In this document: positions 17,842-25,922 of the stretch, in pieces
How the letters are laid out: each line of letters opens with the position of its first letter
Numbering within the stretch: the first letter of the stretch is position 1
Source of the DNA: Candidatus Poribacteria bacterium
GTDB taxonomy: Bacteria; Poribacteria; WGA-4E; WGA-3G
DNA: 64,000 bases
NCBI GenBank assembly: GCA_958295815.1
Contig: OY282374.1
Coordinates: forward strand, 4,058,682-4,122,681
Direction of reading: 5' to 3'
Program-made: the position numbers and the translations under genes
Notes under the pieces: model-generated
What the model saw: only the letters and a program-made list of their open reading frames with translations
The model's database searches: none
What the model was told of the DNA's origin: nothing

Positions 17842-18702
17842 ATGGTTTTTGGACAAGGCACACATCAGTACACTGTGCAAGAGAATTGGTGGACACTTCC
17901 AGACGGTTGGGAATTTGGCTGGGTTCCCGCTGTTGCTGTTGACTCACAGGATCGTGTTTACGTCTATAGTCGGAGCGAACATCCGATGGTTGTCTTTGAT
18001 CTGGATGGCAACTTTCTCACCTCTTGGGGTGATGACATCCTCAAGGATGCACACGGCATTTTCATCGACGATGATGATAATATCTATTGTACGGAACGTG
18101 ACACGCACGTCATGCGCAAGTTTACCACGGATGGTGAACTGCTAATGACGCTCGGTACACCGGATGAACCCGGAGCAGACGGAGAACCCTTCAATAAACC
18201 AACGGATTTGGCAATCGGACCCGATGGTGAAATGTATATCACCGATGGTTACGGCAATGCCCGCGTGCATAAATATTCGCCTGATGGTGAGTTGATTACA
18301 TCGTGGGGACAGCCCGGCACTGGACCCAGTGAATTCGATCTCCCACATTGTGTAAGGGTCGATCCACGCAATAGGCTCATGGTCGCTGACCGCGAAAACA
18401 ATCGAATCCAGTTCTTTACACTCGACGGAGAGTACATTGAAGAGTGGGGCGACCTGTTGCATCCAGATACAATCTTTATCGGTGATGACGATCTCGTCTA
18501 TATCGCTGAGTTAGATCAGCGTATCACGATCATGACATTGGATGGCGAGGTTATCTCACAATGGGGTAGCGAGCCCGGGAGCAGCGTTCCTGGTGAGTTC
18601 ATGGCATGCCCGCATGGAATCTGGTTGGACTCACGCGGCGACATATACGTGGGCGAAGTTCAAGCAGATGCTCGACTTCAAAAATTCGTTCGGCAACGGT
18701 AG
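17842..18702 (+). CDS. NHL-repeat beta-propeller protein
   Basis: 286 aa made of repeating blades of the type V-D-x-x-D-R-V-Y-V-x-D-x-x-N-x-R-I-Q-x-F-x-x-D-G, for example LAIGPDGEMYITDGYGNARVH and RNRLMVADRENNRIQFF. About six NHL blades fill the whole protein, as in peptidyl-alpha-hydroxyglycine lyase-like and NHL enzymes. No signal peptide is evident, so it is probably cytoplasmic. Start: GGAGGA six bases before the ATG at 17842; the in-frame TTG at 17821 is less likely. Such six-bladed proteins are expanded in Planctomycetes/Poribacteria; activity unknown. Confidence 0.83.
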   Translation: MVFGQGTHQYTVQENWWTLPDGWEFGWVPAVAVDSQDRVYVYSRSEHPMVVFDLDGNFLTSWGDDILKDAHGIFIDDDDNIYCTERDTHVMRKFTTDGELLMTLGTPDEPGADGEPFNKPTDLAIGPDGEMYITDGYGNARVHKYSPDGELITSWGQPGTGPSEFDLPHCVRVDPRNRLMVADRENNRIQFFTLDGEYIEEWGDLLHPDTIFIGDDDLVYIAELDQRITIMTLDGEVISQWGSEPGSSVPGEFMACPHGIWLDSRGDIYVGEVQADARLQKFVRQR

Positions 18703-18758
18703 CATCCGTTTTTTAGGGCGAAGTGCTACGCTTTGCCACATTGATATAAATTATTACA

Positions 18759-18782
18759 GGGCGAGGTATCCGTGCCTCGCCC
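18759..18782. repeat. Dispersed GCGAGG hairpin
   Basis: GGGCGAGGTA/TGCCTCGCCC stem with TCCG loop in the gap between the NHL and glutamate dehydrogenase genes. No T-tract follows on the plus strand, so weak as a terminator. Confidence 0.6.
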
Positions 18783-18807
18783 GTTACTACATTAAGGTCA
18801 AAGCACC

Positions 18808-20229
18808 ATGGCAGAAAGTTTCTCATTTTTCCAAAAAGTGAATACGGATTTCGATAAGGCTGCCCAATTCACCGACTATCCGCCTGGGCTTTTGGAGCAG
18901 ATAAAAGTCTGCAATAGTTCTTGTCATTTCACATTCCCAATTAAACGGGACGATGGAACTATTCAAACCATTCACGGATGGCGAGCAGAACATAGCCACC
19001 ATATCCTCCCAACAAAGGGTGGCATGCGTTACAGCACCCTGGTCAATGAAGACGAGATAATGGCACTCGCGGCACTGATGACTTACAAATGCGCGCTTGT
19101 TGATGTCCCATTCGGTGGTGCCAAGGGTGGTATCCAACTGGATAGACGCGAATATTCTGACAGTGAACTGGAGCGTATCACCCGTCGCTATACCTACGAA
19201 TTGATTCAGAAGAACTACATCGGTCCTGGCGTAGACGTGCCAGCCCCCGATTTCGGAACGAGTGAGACTGAGATGGCGTGGATTCTCGATACTTACATCA
19301 CAATGGCTCCTGATAAACTCAATGCTATCGCATGTGTGACAGGCAAACCGATCGAGCAAAATGGGATCCAAGGACGGAAAGGGGCTACCGGACGCGGTGT
19401 CGTCTACGGTTTAGAAGAGGCATGCAGCTACGCAGAAGATATGAAACCGCTTGGACTATCCGCCGGTCTCCAAGAAAAAAGCGTCATTGTCCAAGGTTTC
19501 GGTAATGTCGGATATCATGCTGCCAAGTTTCTGATGGAAGCAGATGCCCGCGTTATTGGGATTCTTGAGCGAAACGGTGGCATCTATAATCCACAAGGGT
19601 TTGATGTCGAAAAAGTCGCCGAACATCGTGCAGAAACTGGATCGATCCTTGGGTATCCTGGTGCCGAACTTATTGAGAACCCGAACGACGGCTTGGAGTT
19701 AGAATGCGACATCCTCGTGCCAGCCGCACTTGAAAACCAACTCACAGCAGAAAACGCCCCCCGAATCAAAGCTTCTATTATCGCTGAAGCTGCAAATGGT
19801 CCGACCACGCCAACTGCCGATGAAATTCTTCATAAACGCGGTATTCTGATTATACCGGACACCTTCCTCAACGCCGGTGGTGTCACCGTCTCCTACTTTG
19901 AGTGGCTCCGCAACCTATCGCATGTGCGATTCGGAAGGCTCGACAAACGTTTTGAGGACAGTGCTCAACACGCCATGCGCCGTGCTGTTGAGAAAGCGAC
20001 TGGCTATAATTTTTCAGAAGAGGAGCGTGAGTTGATACATGGTGCTGATGAGGAAGATTTGGTAAACTCTGGACTTCAGGATACAATGATAACTGCCTAT
20101 CAAGAGATACGCGAAACCCGCATGCAATATAGAAACAGCAAAAATCATGTGGATTATCGGACAGCCGCTTTTATCAATGCCATCCATAGAATTGCGCAAT
20201 CCTATATGCAGCTCGGCATTTTCCCGTAA
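18808..20229 (+). CDS. Glu/Leu/Phe/Val dehydrogenase (glutamate dehydrogenase type)
   Basis: 473 aa, hexameric-type amino-acid dehydrogenase joining 2-oxoglutarate and ammonia. Substrate lysine K70 in TKGGMRYS, catalytic K106 in PFGGAKGG, DVPAPDFGT, and the nucleotide-binding glycine motif QGFGNVG (229-235) are intact; NAGGVTVSYFEW near 360 is typical of GluDH. A 50-residue C-terminal extension (HGADEEDLVNSGL onward) exceeds the usual 415-425 aa and matches the long variants known in several phyla. The start ATG overlaps no neighbour. Together with glnE it makes this stretch a nitrogen-assimilation region. Confidence 0.92.
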   Translation: MAESFSFFQKVNTDFDKAAQFTDYPPGLLEQIKVCNSSCHFTFPIKRDDGTIQTIHGWRAEHSHHILPTKGGMRYSTLVNEDEIMALAALMTYKCALVDVPFGGAKGGIQLDRREYSDSELERITRRYTYELIQKNYIGPGVDVPAPDFGTSETEMAWILDTYITMAPDKLNAIACVTGKPIEQNGIQGRKGATGRGVVYGLEEACSYAEDMKPLGLSAGLQEKSVIVQGFGNVGYHAAKFLMEADARVIGILERNGGIYNPQGFDVEKVAEHRAETGSILGYPGAELIENPNDGLELECDILVPAALENQLTAENAPRIKASIIAEAANGPTTPTADEILHKRGILIIPDTFLNAGGVTVSYFEWLRNLSHVRFGRLDKRFEDSAQHAMRRAVEKATGYNFSEEERELIHGADEEDLVNSGLQDTMITAYQEIRETRMQYRNSKNHVDYRTAAFINAIHRIAQSYMQLGIFP

Positions 20230-20279
20230 TTTCTAATAGCATCGTTCAAAAAAATAAAAGACACAGAAAAGGAAGTAAA

Positions 20280-21032
20280 ATGATTTCTCTCAGCGTTAAT
20301 GTAAACAAAGTCGCTACCTTGCGAAACTCCCGAGGCGGCGATATTCCGGATATGCTCACCGCTGTTGACACCTGTGTCGCCGCTGGCGCACAAGGCATCA
20401 CAGTACATCCGCGTGAAGACCAACGCCATATCACACCCGCAGATGTGCAGGACATCGCCGAACAATTAATAAAAATCAATACGCAAAAATCATCTACCAT
20501 TGAATATAACATTGAAGGCGATCCGAGACCTGATCTCATTGATATGGTCCTTCGCACAAAACCGACGCAATGCACACTCGTTCCTGTTGTGGTAGGCGAG
20601 ATAACAAGCCATACCGTCTGGGATATCCGCAAAGACGGTGGGACATTGAAACCGATCATCACAGCACTGAAAGATGCTGATATCCGTATCAGTCTGTTCA
20701 GTGGTACTGATGTGGAGCAGATAGCGATGACGCGTGACATCGGGGCGGATAGAATTGAACTCTATACCGCACCTTACGCTATGGCACAAACCGAGACAGA
20801 GATCGAACGCGAATTCGGATTGTTGGAAACTGCAGCGGTGAAGGCACTGGATTTAGGACTCGGAATCAATGCGGGTCACGACCTGAACCTCGACAACCTA
20901 CCACTGATGCAGAAATTACCGGGACTCCTCGAAGTCTCTATTGGTCACCACCTAATGGCAGACGCGCTCTATATTGGAATGGAAGCTGCTGTCAAAGCAT
21001 ACCGACGCGCATTAGGGCAACCTGTAGCATGA
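20280..21032 (+). CDS. pdxJ: Pyridoxine 5'-phosphate synthase
   Basis: 250-aa TIM-barrel enzyme condensing 1-deoxyxylulose 5-phosphate with 3-amino-2-oxopropyl phosphate in the DXP-dependent vitamin B6 pathway. Diagnostic segments: LSVNVNKVATLRNSRGG at the N-terminus, GITVHPREDQRHI (catalytic Glu/His), NIEGDP, GINAGHDLNLDNL and EVSIGHHLMADAL. RBS GGAAG before the ATG. Its last codons overlap the following HAD gene by four bases (ATGA). Confidence 0.95.
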   Translation: MISLSVNVNKVATLRNSRGGDIPDMLTAVDTCVAAGAQGITVHPREDQRHITPADVQDIAEQLIKINTQKSSTIEYNIEGDPRPDLIDMVLRTKPTQCTLVPVVVGEITSHTVWDIRKDGGTLKPIITALKDADIRISLFSGTDVEQIAMTRDIGADRIELYTAPYAMAQTETEIEREFGLLETAAVKALDLGLGINAGHDLNLDNLPLMQKLPGLLEVSIGHHLMADALYIGMEAAVKAYRRALGQPVA

Positions 21033-21670
21033 AACAATCCAAGACGTGCGCCATCTTCGATTTAGATGGCACAATCATCCGCCTCTCCTCAGAACAGGTC
21101 TTTCTGGCGCACATGTTAAATCACGGAGAGATACCGATACCGAATCTGCTCGCATGGATCTCCAACCTTCTGAAAATCAAATCGCTGTCAATGGCGAAAC
21201 CTAACAAAGTTTACCTTCGCGGCTTGGAACAGGCACGTCTCCATGAGATCGCACGCCACTGCTTCGTCGAGTCACTTCGTCCGAGTATAGCACCTCACAT
21301 CTCCGAATTAATACACTTCCATCAGACCGAAGGCCGGACAGTCATCTTGATGTCAGGATCGTTGTCATTTCTTGTTCAGCCATTCCATGAGCACTTCCAG
21401 ACCGACTTGATGGTTGCACACCAACTGGAAGTCGTTGACGGAAGGCTTACAGGAAAACGTATCGGGCTGCACCCGTATGCGGAAAACAAAGCGAAACTCG
21501 CCCAAGAACTTGCGACCGAACACGGGTTTGACTTGAGTGCTTCTTACGCGTATGGAAATCATCATACGGATGCCTATAAACTGGAATTGTTTGGACACCC
21601 AGTTGCCGTGAATCCTGACCAGAAATTGCGACGAATCGCAACGGAAAAAGGTTGGCAAATAGAAAAATGA
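21029..21670 (+). CDS. HAD-IB family phosphatase (SerB-like)
   Basis: 213 aa. HAD motif I is IFDLDGTII (Asp nucleophile and acid/base DxD), motif II is ILMSGSLSF, and the motif III region is YAYGNHHTDAYKLELFGHP followed by AVNPDQKLRRIA, the pattern of HAD-IB phosphoserine-phosphatase/PSP-like hydrolases. Substrate not certain. Coupled to pdxJ by an ATGA overlap. That coupling allows the guess that it handles a phosphorylated B6-pathway metabolite, but this is only context. Confidence 0.85.
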   Translation: MKQSKTCAIFDLDGTIIRLSSEQVFLAHMLNHGEIPIPNLLAWISNLLKIKSLSMAKPNKVYLRGLEQARLHEIARHCFVESLRPSIAPHISELIHFHQTEGRTVILMSGSLSFLVQPFHEHFQTDLMVAHQLEVVDGRLTGKRIGLHPYAENKAKLAQELATEHGFDLSASYAYGNHHTDAYKLELFGHPVAVNPDQKLRRIATEKGWQIEK

Positions 21671-21679
21671 CCCAACACA

Positions 21680-22393
21680 ATGCGACTTGAAAAATATATT
21701 GCCACCTCAGGTATCGCCTCTCGACGGGCAGTGAAAAAGAGTATCCGTGCGGGTGCTGTTACTGTCAACGGCGAACCGGTTTTGGTTCCAGGACATCCCA
21801 TTGACGTAGAAACGGATTCCGTTGAATTTGAAGGGAAACGGGTTGAACCCCTAACAGAACGTATCTATCTGATGCTGAACAAACCAGCGGGCTACATAAC
21901 GACGCGCAGCGATCAGCGCGAACGTCCGACGGTTATGGACCTCGTGGCAGACCTTTCCGATACAATCTATCCGGTGGGACGCTTAGATTTGGAGACCGAT
22001 GGACTTCTGCTTTTCACAAACGATGGCAATTTCGCCTACCGATTACTACACCCAAGCCATGAAATAGAGAAAACTTATATAGCGTGGGTACAAGGCGTAC
22101 CACACGACGATGCTATTCAAAGATTACGTCAAGGTGTTACCATTCCGAGTGGGAAAACCGCACCGGCGAAGGTCAAACGATTAAAAATAAGCAGAGATGG
22201 TAAATCAACAGCGTTTGAGGTAACAATTCACGAGGGGAAAAAACGACAGGTGCGGATGATGTTTAAAACCATCAAACATCCGGTAATCCGTTTGAGGCGG
22301 ACTCGGATTGGCACTTTGAAGTTAGGGAATTTGCCGTCAGGTGCGTATCGAATTTTGACTTCGGAAGAGGTTTCCGAGTTGCTGATGTTATAG
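21680..22393 (+). CDS. rluB: rRNA pseudouridine synthase, RsuA/RluB family
   Basis: 237 aa. An S4 RNA-binding domain (MRLEKYIATSGIASRRAVKK onward, residues 1-48) is followed by the RsuA/RluB/RluE catalytic domain: LNKPAGYITT, catalytic Asp103 in VGRLDLETDGLL, LLHPSHEIEKTY, and EGKKRQVRMM. The order and lack of a long C-terminal tail fit RluB (23S rRNA U2605) or RsuA; the assignment between them is tentative. Nine nt after the HAD gene, so the third gene of the pdxJ operon. Confidence 0.88.
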   Translation: MRLEKYIATSGIASRRAVKKSIRAGAVTVNGEPVLVPGHPIDVETDSVEFEGKRVEPLTERIYLMLNKPAGYITTRSDQRERPTVMDLVADLSDTIYPVGRLDLETDGLLLFTNDGNFAYRLLHPSHEIEKTYIAWVQGVPHDDAIQRLRQGVTIPSGKTAPAKVKRLKISRDGKSTAFEVTIHEGKKRQVRMMFKTIKHPVIRLRRTRIGTLKLGNLPSGAYRILTSEEVSELLML

Positions 22394-22413
22394 GCACGGT
22401 TAGAAACCGCGCC
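22392..22413. terminator. Bidirectional hairpin between convergent genes
   Basis: AGGCACGGT/ACCGCGCCT inverted repeat (one mismatch) separating rluB (plus) from the thioredoxin-TPR gene (minus). It overlaps the last bases of the rluB stop. It belongs to the dispersed GCGGTT hairpin family; no T-tract, so termination activity is uncertain. Confidence 0.45.
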
Positions 22414-22425
22414 TATCAGAGATTG

Positions 22426-23346
22426 TTAATTGGAGTTAGCCAACTCTTTGACCCGTTCGAGCATCCCTTCAGCACTCTGCCTAACGTTTTCATCAGTAGC
22501 GTGATGCGTGAGTTTCTCAAGGACTGCGATCGCGTCTTCAAAATGCTCTTTGATGGCGTAAGTCACGCCAAGGTAATATTGTGCTGGCTCATAGACATCA
22601 CTTTTCTGATATGTGTCTATGATAGTTTTGAAGTGAGAGACCGCCTTCTCAAAGTATACCTTTGACTTTTCAGCATCGGCGGTTTCAAGTAGTGTGCCGT
22701 AATAGAGTCCGAACTCATTGTGTAATTTCGGAATGAGTTTCGATCTGTTTCTCGGATCGAGTTTAAACGCTTTCTCGCTGAACTCGACAGCCTTTTCCAG
22801 TTGCCGCCGTCCCAGATAGATGAGTGCAACTTCAGCGTTGAGTTTGCCATCATCTGACTTCGCTTCCAATTTTTCCAATTTTTCTTGGAACTCGCTCTCT
22901 ATCTTCAAAGCATCTTCTATAACCGGTACAAACTGATCAGGTTCGGCGTATCCTGAGTGATATTTGATGAGTCCCCCATCTGGACTGACAAACAGGACTG
23001 CCGGGTAACCAGTGACTCCATATCGGATCCGCGTCTCCTCGTTGATAGGACGTTCCGTGTCTTCAGGATTTACTTTGACGGAAATAAACTTTTCCGCGAG
23101 TTCGACGACACGAGCATCCGTAAGCGTTTCGGCATCCAGCCGCTTACACCACCCTCACCAGTCGGTATAGAAGTCCATCATGACGGGTTTACCGGTCTTC
23201 TCGGCTTCCTTCATGGTGTCTTCGAGGGTCTCTCGCCACTGAATTTCTTCACTCGCGACGAGCGCGGGTATTGTGCCGACCATCAGCAGCAGAACAACAA
23301 GTCCTGTCAGGTATGTGGAGGTCCGGTGAAAAACGGGCTTAAACAT
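22426..23346 (-). CDS. Thioredoxin-TPR protein with in-frame UGA at the CxxC cysteine (probable selenoprotein)
   Basis: One frame of 306 residues interrupted only by a TGA at 23157-23155. Upstream: signal peptide (MFKPVFHRTSTYLTGLVVLL..., cleaved near VAS) and KTGKPVMMDFYTDW. Then the UGA, then GWCKRLDAETL: the UGA sits exactly where thioredoxin-like proteins have the first Cys of CGWC, giving U-G-W-C if read as selenocysteine. The fold continues with ISVKVNPEDTERPINEET and the cis-Pro loop YGVTGYPAVLFVSPDG, then two or three TPR-like helical pairs (GRRQLEKAVEFSEKAFKLDP, FEDAIAVLEKL). RBS AAGGAG precedes the ATG at 23346. The product should act on periplasmic thiols/disulfides. A nonsense mutation or sequencing error is the alternative; a C-terminal piece from the Met at 22908 alone would make little sense. 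Confidence 0.75.
23120..23147 (-). promoter_or_regulatory. Candidate bacterial SECIS hairpin
   Basis: Directly after the UGA the message has GTAAGCG (23147-23141) pairing perfectly with CGCTTAC (23126-23120); inside, CGGC/GCCG can close an apical loop UGGAU. The loop starts 17 nt after the UGA and has G at its second position, in the range known for bacterial SECIS elements. Folding done by eye. Confidence 0.5.
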
Positions 23347-23440
23347 AATTTTTCTCCTTTTTTAATAACTGTTAATAATAATACCACATCTGGACAGAAA
23401 GAAACGAAAAAAATTAAATTATTTTTTATGGTAGATAGAA

Positions 23441-23644
23441 TTACACATCAGTTTTTTCTTCTTCGTTCTCCTGCTGCTCCAGTGCAGATGCACTGGTCGT
23501 TTTGCTTGACAACGTTATCCGACACCTGCCACAGGTAACCGTAATTTTGACGAGCCTCTTCTGCCTGCCAATATTAGACTGCTTCTGCTCTGTCTGTACG
23601 TGTCTTTGGCAGCGAGGACACCATTGCTGTTTTGCTGCTAACAT
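23441..23644 (-). CDS. Small zinc-ribbon-like protein, 67 aa
   Basis: Contains two knuckles, WCPRC (residues 8-12) and TCGRC (36-40), separated by a basic 25-residue stretch, then a Ser/Gln/Glu-rich acidic tail ending EEEKTDV. That spacing is typical of a zinc ribbon binding one Zn. Start at 23644 is supported by AAAGGAG seven bases upstream; the frame continues to 23692 but without an RBS. It lies between the thioredoxin gene and mnmE on the same strand. No family assigned; a small nucleic-acid- or protein-binding zinc ribbon is the natural guess. Confidence 0.6.
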   Translation of the reverse strand: MLAAKQQWCPRCQRHVQTEQKQSNIGRQKRLVKITVTCGRCRITLSSKTTSASALEQQENEEEKTDV

Positions 23645-23754
23645 CGGTAACTCCTTTGTGATGTTGCATCCAGAATCGATGTATACTCCCATAAACTGAG
23701 AATAGATACACCATATAACGATAAAAGTTCATTTTTTATTACGCTCGGCACACA

Positions 23755-25143
23755 TTATTTTCCAACGCAGAACTGAGAAAAGATTCTATCGAGTATATCT
23801 TCATTTGTTGTCTTGCCCACAATGTCGCCGAGAGCATCAAGACTGATTCGCAAATCGACAGCGACGAGTTCTGGAGGCATACCGTTTACGAGGCTCTCTA
23901 TCACATAATTAAGCCCATCGTGTGCGCGTCGCAGGGCATCTTGATGGCGAGCGTTGGTTACAATCGGTGATTCACCGACAACCAATTCGCCGCCAAGCAG
24001 CTCGTCACAGACAACGGCTTTTAACGTGTCAAGTCCTTTACCTTCGGGAATCACTGTCTCAACGACACTTTTTTCTGGGCAGCACGCCAGCAGTGCCGAC
24101 GATGGTGTCACAACCGGTAAGTCTGTCTTGTTTAAAATAAGAATTGCCTTATGTGATTGCGCTGTCCGTAAGAGTTCCAGATCCGCATCTTTTAAAGGCT
24201 GCGACGCATCAAACATCAGCAGTAGCAATTCCGCCTTATCCAAGACCGCTCTGCTCCGTTGAACACCGTGTTTTTCTACAACATCATCTGTCTGTCGGAT
24301 ACCCGCAGTGTCATAAAGTTTCAATGGAATACCGCTGATACTAACTGCTTCTTCAATCGTGTCGCGGGTCGTGCCGGGGATATTTGTGACGATTGCGCGT
24401 TCGGTTCCGACGAGGGCATTAAGTAAACTGGATTTTCCGACGTTCGGTTTACCTAATATAGCAACGTTGACCCCCTCCGAGATGAGCCTACCCTCAGAGG
24501 CAGTTTCAAGTAGTGTGCTTAAGTCTCTTTGAACAGAGCGAGTACATTCAAGTTGGATCTCGACCTTCATGAAATCAAGGTCTTCTTCAGGGAAATCGAC
24601 AGACGCCTCAATTTCTGCGAGCAAATCTGCGATCCGGTCACTCAGTTCGTTGACAGTATCAGAGAGTTTTCCGGCAAGTGCCTCTATTGCAATCTTTCGG
24701 CTCAAATCTGTTTTGGAGGCGATGAGTTCTGCGACAGCTTCCGCTTGTGCAAGATCGAGTCTGCCGTTAAGGAACGCGCGTTTTGTGAACTCGCCGGGTT
24801 CTGCAAGCCGTGCGCCTCGCCTCACTACCAAGTCCAAAACAGCCGTGAGCGGTACGATTCCACCGTGGCAGTTAAATTCGACAATGTCCTCTCCAGTATA
24901 GGTCCTCGGTGCGTGCATAACTCCGAGTAACACTTCATCAATAACATCATCGGATGCGGTAGCATCTACAACATGTCCGTATGTCAGCGTATGCGTCGGC
25001 AATTGTGTGGGAGACATAGCACGTGGAGATCGGAATACATCGGCAGCAATCGGCAGTGCGAGGGGTCCACTAACTCGGACGATGCCAATACCAGCTTCGC
25101 CGCGTGCTGTTGCAATGGCTGCGATTGTATCGTGGAATTTCAT
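23755..25143 (-). CDS. mnmE: tRNA uridine-5-carboxymethylaminomethyl(34) synthesis GTPase
   Basis: 462 aa. N-terminal formyl-THF-binding domain (DTIAAIATARGEAGIGIVRVSG), a helical domain, and a circularly inserted G domain with GKPNVGKSSLLNAL (P loop), GTTRDT (G2), DTAGIR (G3) and NKTD (G4). The protein ends FCVGK, the conserved C-terminal Cys motif of MnmE. Forms a complex with MnmG to modify U34 of tRNAs. Last gene of the HNH-rnpA-yidD-yidC-khpB-mnmE cluster, 89 nt after khpB. mnmG is not in the window. Confidence 0.96.
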   Translation of the reverse strand: MKFHDTIAAIATARGEAGIGIVRVSGPLALPIAADVFRSPRAMSPTQLPTHTLTYGHVVDATASDDVIDEVLLGVMHAPRTYTGEDIVEFNCHGGIVPLTAVLDLVVRRGARLAEPGEFTKRAFLNGRLDLAQAEAVAELIASKTDLSRKIAIEALAGKLSDTVNELSDRIADLLAEIEASVDFPEEDLDFMKVEIQLECTRSVQRDLSTLLETASEGRLISEGVNVAILGKPNVGKSSLLNALVGTERAIVTNIPGTTRDTIEEAVSISGIPLKLYDTAGIRQTDDVVEKHGVQRSRAVLDKAELLLLMFDASQPLKDADLELLRTAQSHKAILILNKTDLPVVTPSSALLACCPEKSVVETVIPEGKGLDTLKAVVCDELLGGELVVGESPIVTNARHQDALRRAHDGLNYVIESLVNGMPPELVAVDLRISLDALGDIVGKTTNEDILDRIFSQFCVGK

Positions 25144-25232
25144 CGTATCAAACCGGACGGAGAAGGCAGTAAAAACCGATGCTGTCCTGCCGAAGCGACA
25201 GGTGAACGAGAAGGGGACATAGTTGCGAATAC

Positions 25233-25856
25233 CTACGACTCTTGTGTTGTGATGACGACACGTCGCATGTCTCCCTCACCTTGGCTGTAAGTCGACACAA
25301 CATCATCCTCTTTTAAGGCAACATGAATGATGCGACGGTCGCGCGCCGACATCGGTGCAAGGGCGACTTCCCGATTGGAGTATTTGACCTGCTCTGCCAT
25401 TTGGTGTGCCATTTCGACGAGCCGTTCCTCCCGGCGCTCTCGGTAGCCCTCGGTATCAACAAAGACCCGCCTTTTTACAAGCGATGCTTTATTAACAATG
25501 CAATTAAGGAGTCGCTCAATTGCATCAAGGGTCTGTCCATGTTTCCCGATGAGTAGGGCAGGACTGTCTGTGAGGATATTAAGATGTGAGCTGCCATCAA
25601 CGAATTGCGACTCGACTTCCGCATCAACCCCCATCCGGCCGAGCATCTCCTTGAGAATTGTCTCAGGTGCGGAAGAAACATCTTGCTTAATTGTCACCCG
25701 GACTTTCGCACGTTTTGCGCCGAAATTTAAGATTCCTTTGGTAGGCTCACTAATGAGGTCAATTGTAACTTGTTCCCGAGTTGCCTCGAGTTCGTTAAGT
25801 GCCTGTTCAATTGCTTCCTCTACTGTGTCGCCTTCGGTTTCAATATAATGTTGCAC
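25233..25856 (-). CDS. khpB: Jag/KhpB RNA-binding protein (KH-R3H)
   Basis: 207 aa. N-terminal Jag domain (IETEGDTVEEAIEQALNEL, GILNFGAKRAKVRV), a KH domain with LLIGKHGQTLDAIERLLN, and a C-terminal R3H domain with REVALAPMSARDRRIIH. KhpB binds RNA together with KhpA and affects cell division and elongation in Firmicutes. Start: GTG at 25856, eleven bases after AGGAGG, matches the family N-terminus; in-frame GTG 25889 and ATG 25883 would place that RBS inside the gene. Lies 66 nt after yidC, as in many genomes. Confidence 0.9.
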   Translation of the reverse strand: MQHYIETEGDTVEEAIEQALNELEATREQVTIDLISEPTKGILNFGAKRAKVRVTIKQDVSSAPETILKEMLGRMGVDAEVESQFVDGSSHLNILTDSPALLIGKHGQTLDAIERLLNCIVNKASLVKRRVFVDTEGYRERREERLVEMAHQMAEQVKYSNREVALAPMSARDRRIIHVALKEDDVVSTYSQGEGDMRRVVITTQES

Positions 25857-25922
25857 AGGTCGATGTCCTCCTCGTAGAATCATTCCCACTGGTGAAGTGG
25901 TTGACGCAGCTATGAATCAAGA

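Noticed and set aside
22426..22908. Separate 160-aa TPR gene starting at Met 22908
   Set aside because: No RBS there, and the same frame upstream carries the rest of the thioredoxin fold up to the UGA; better read as one gene.
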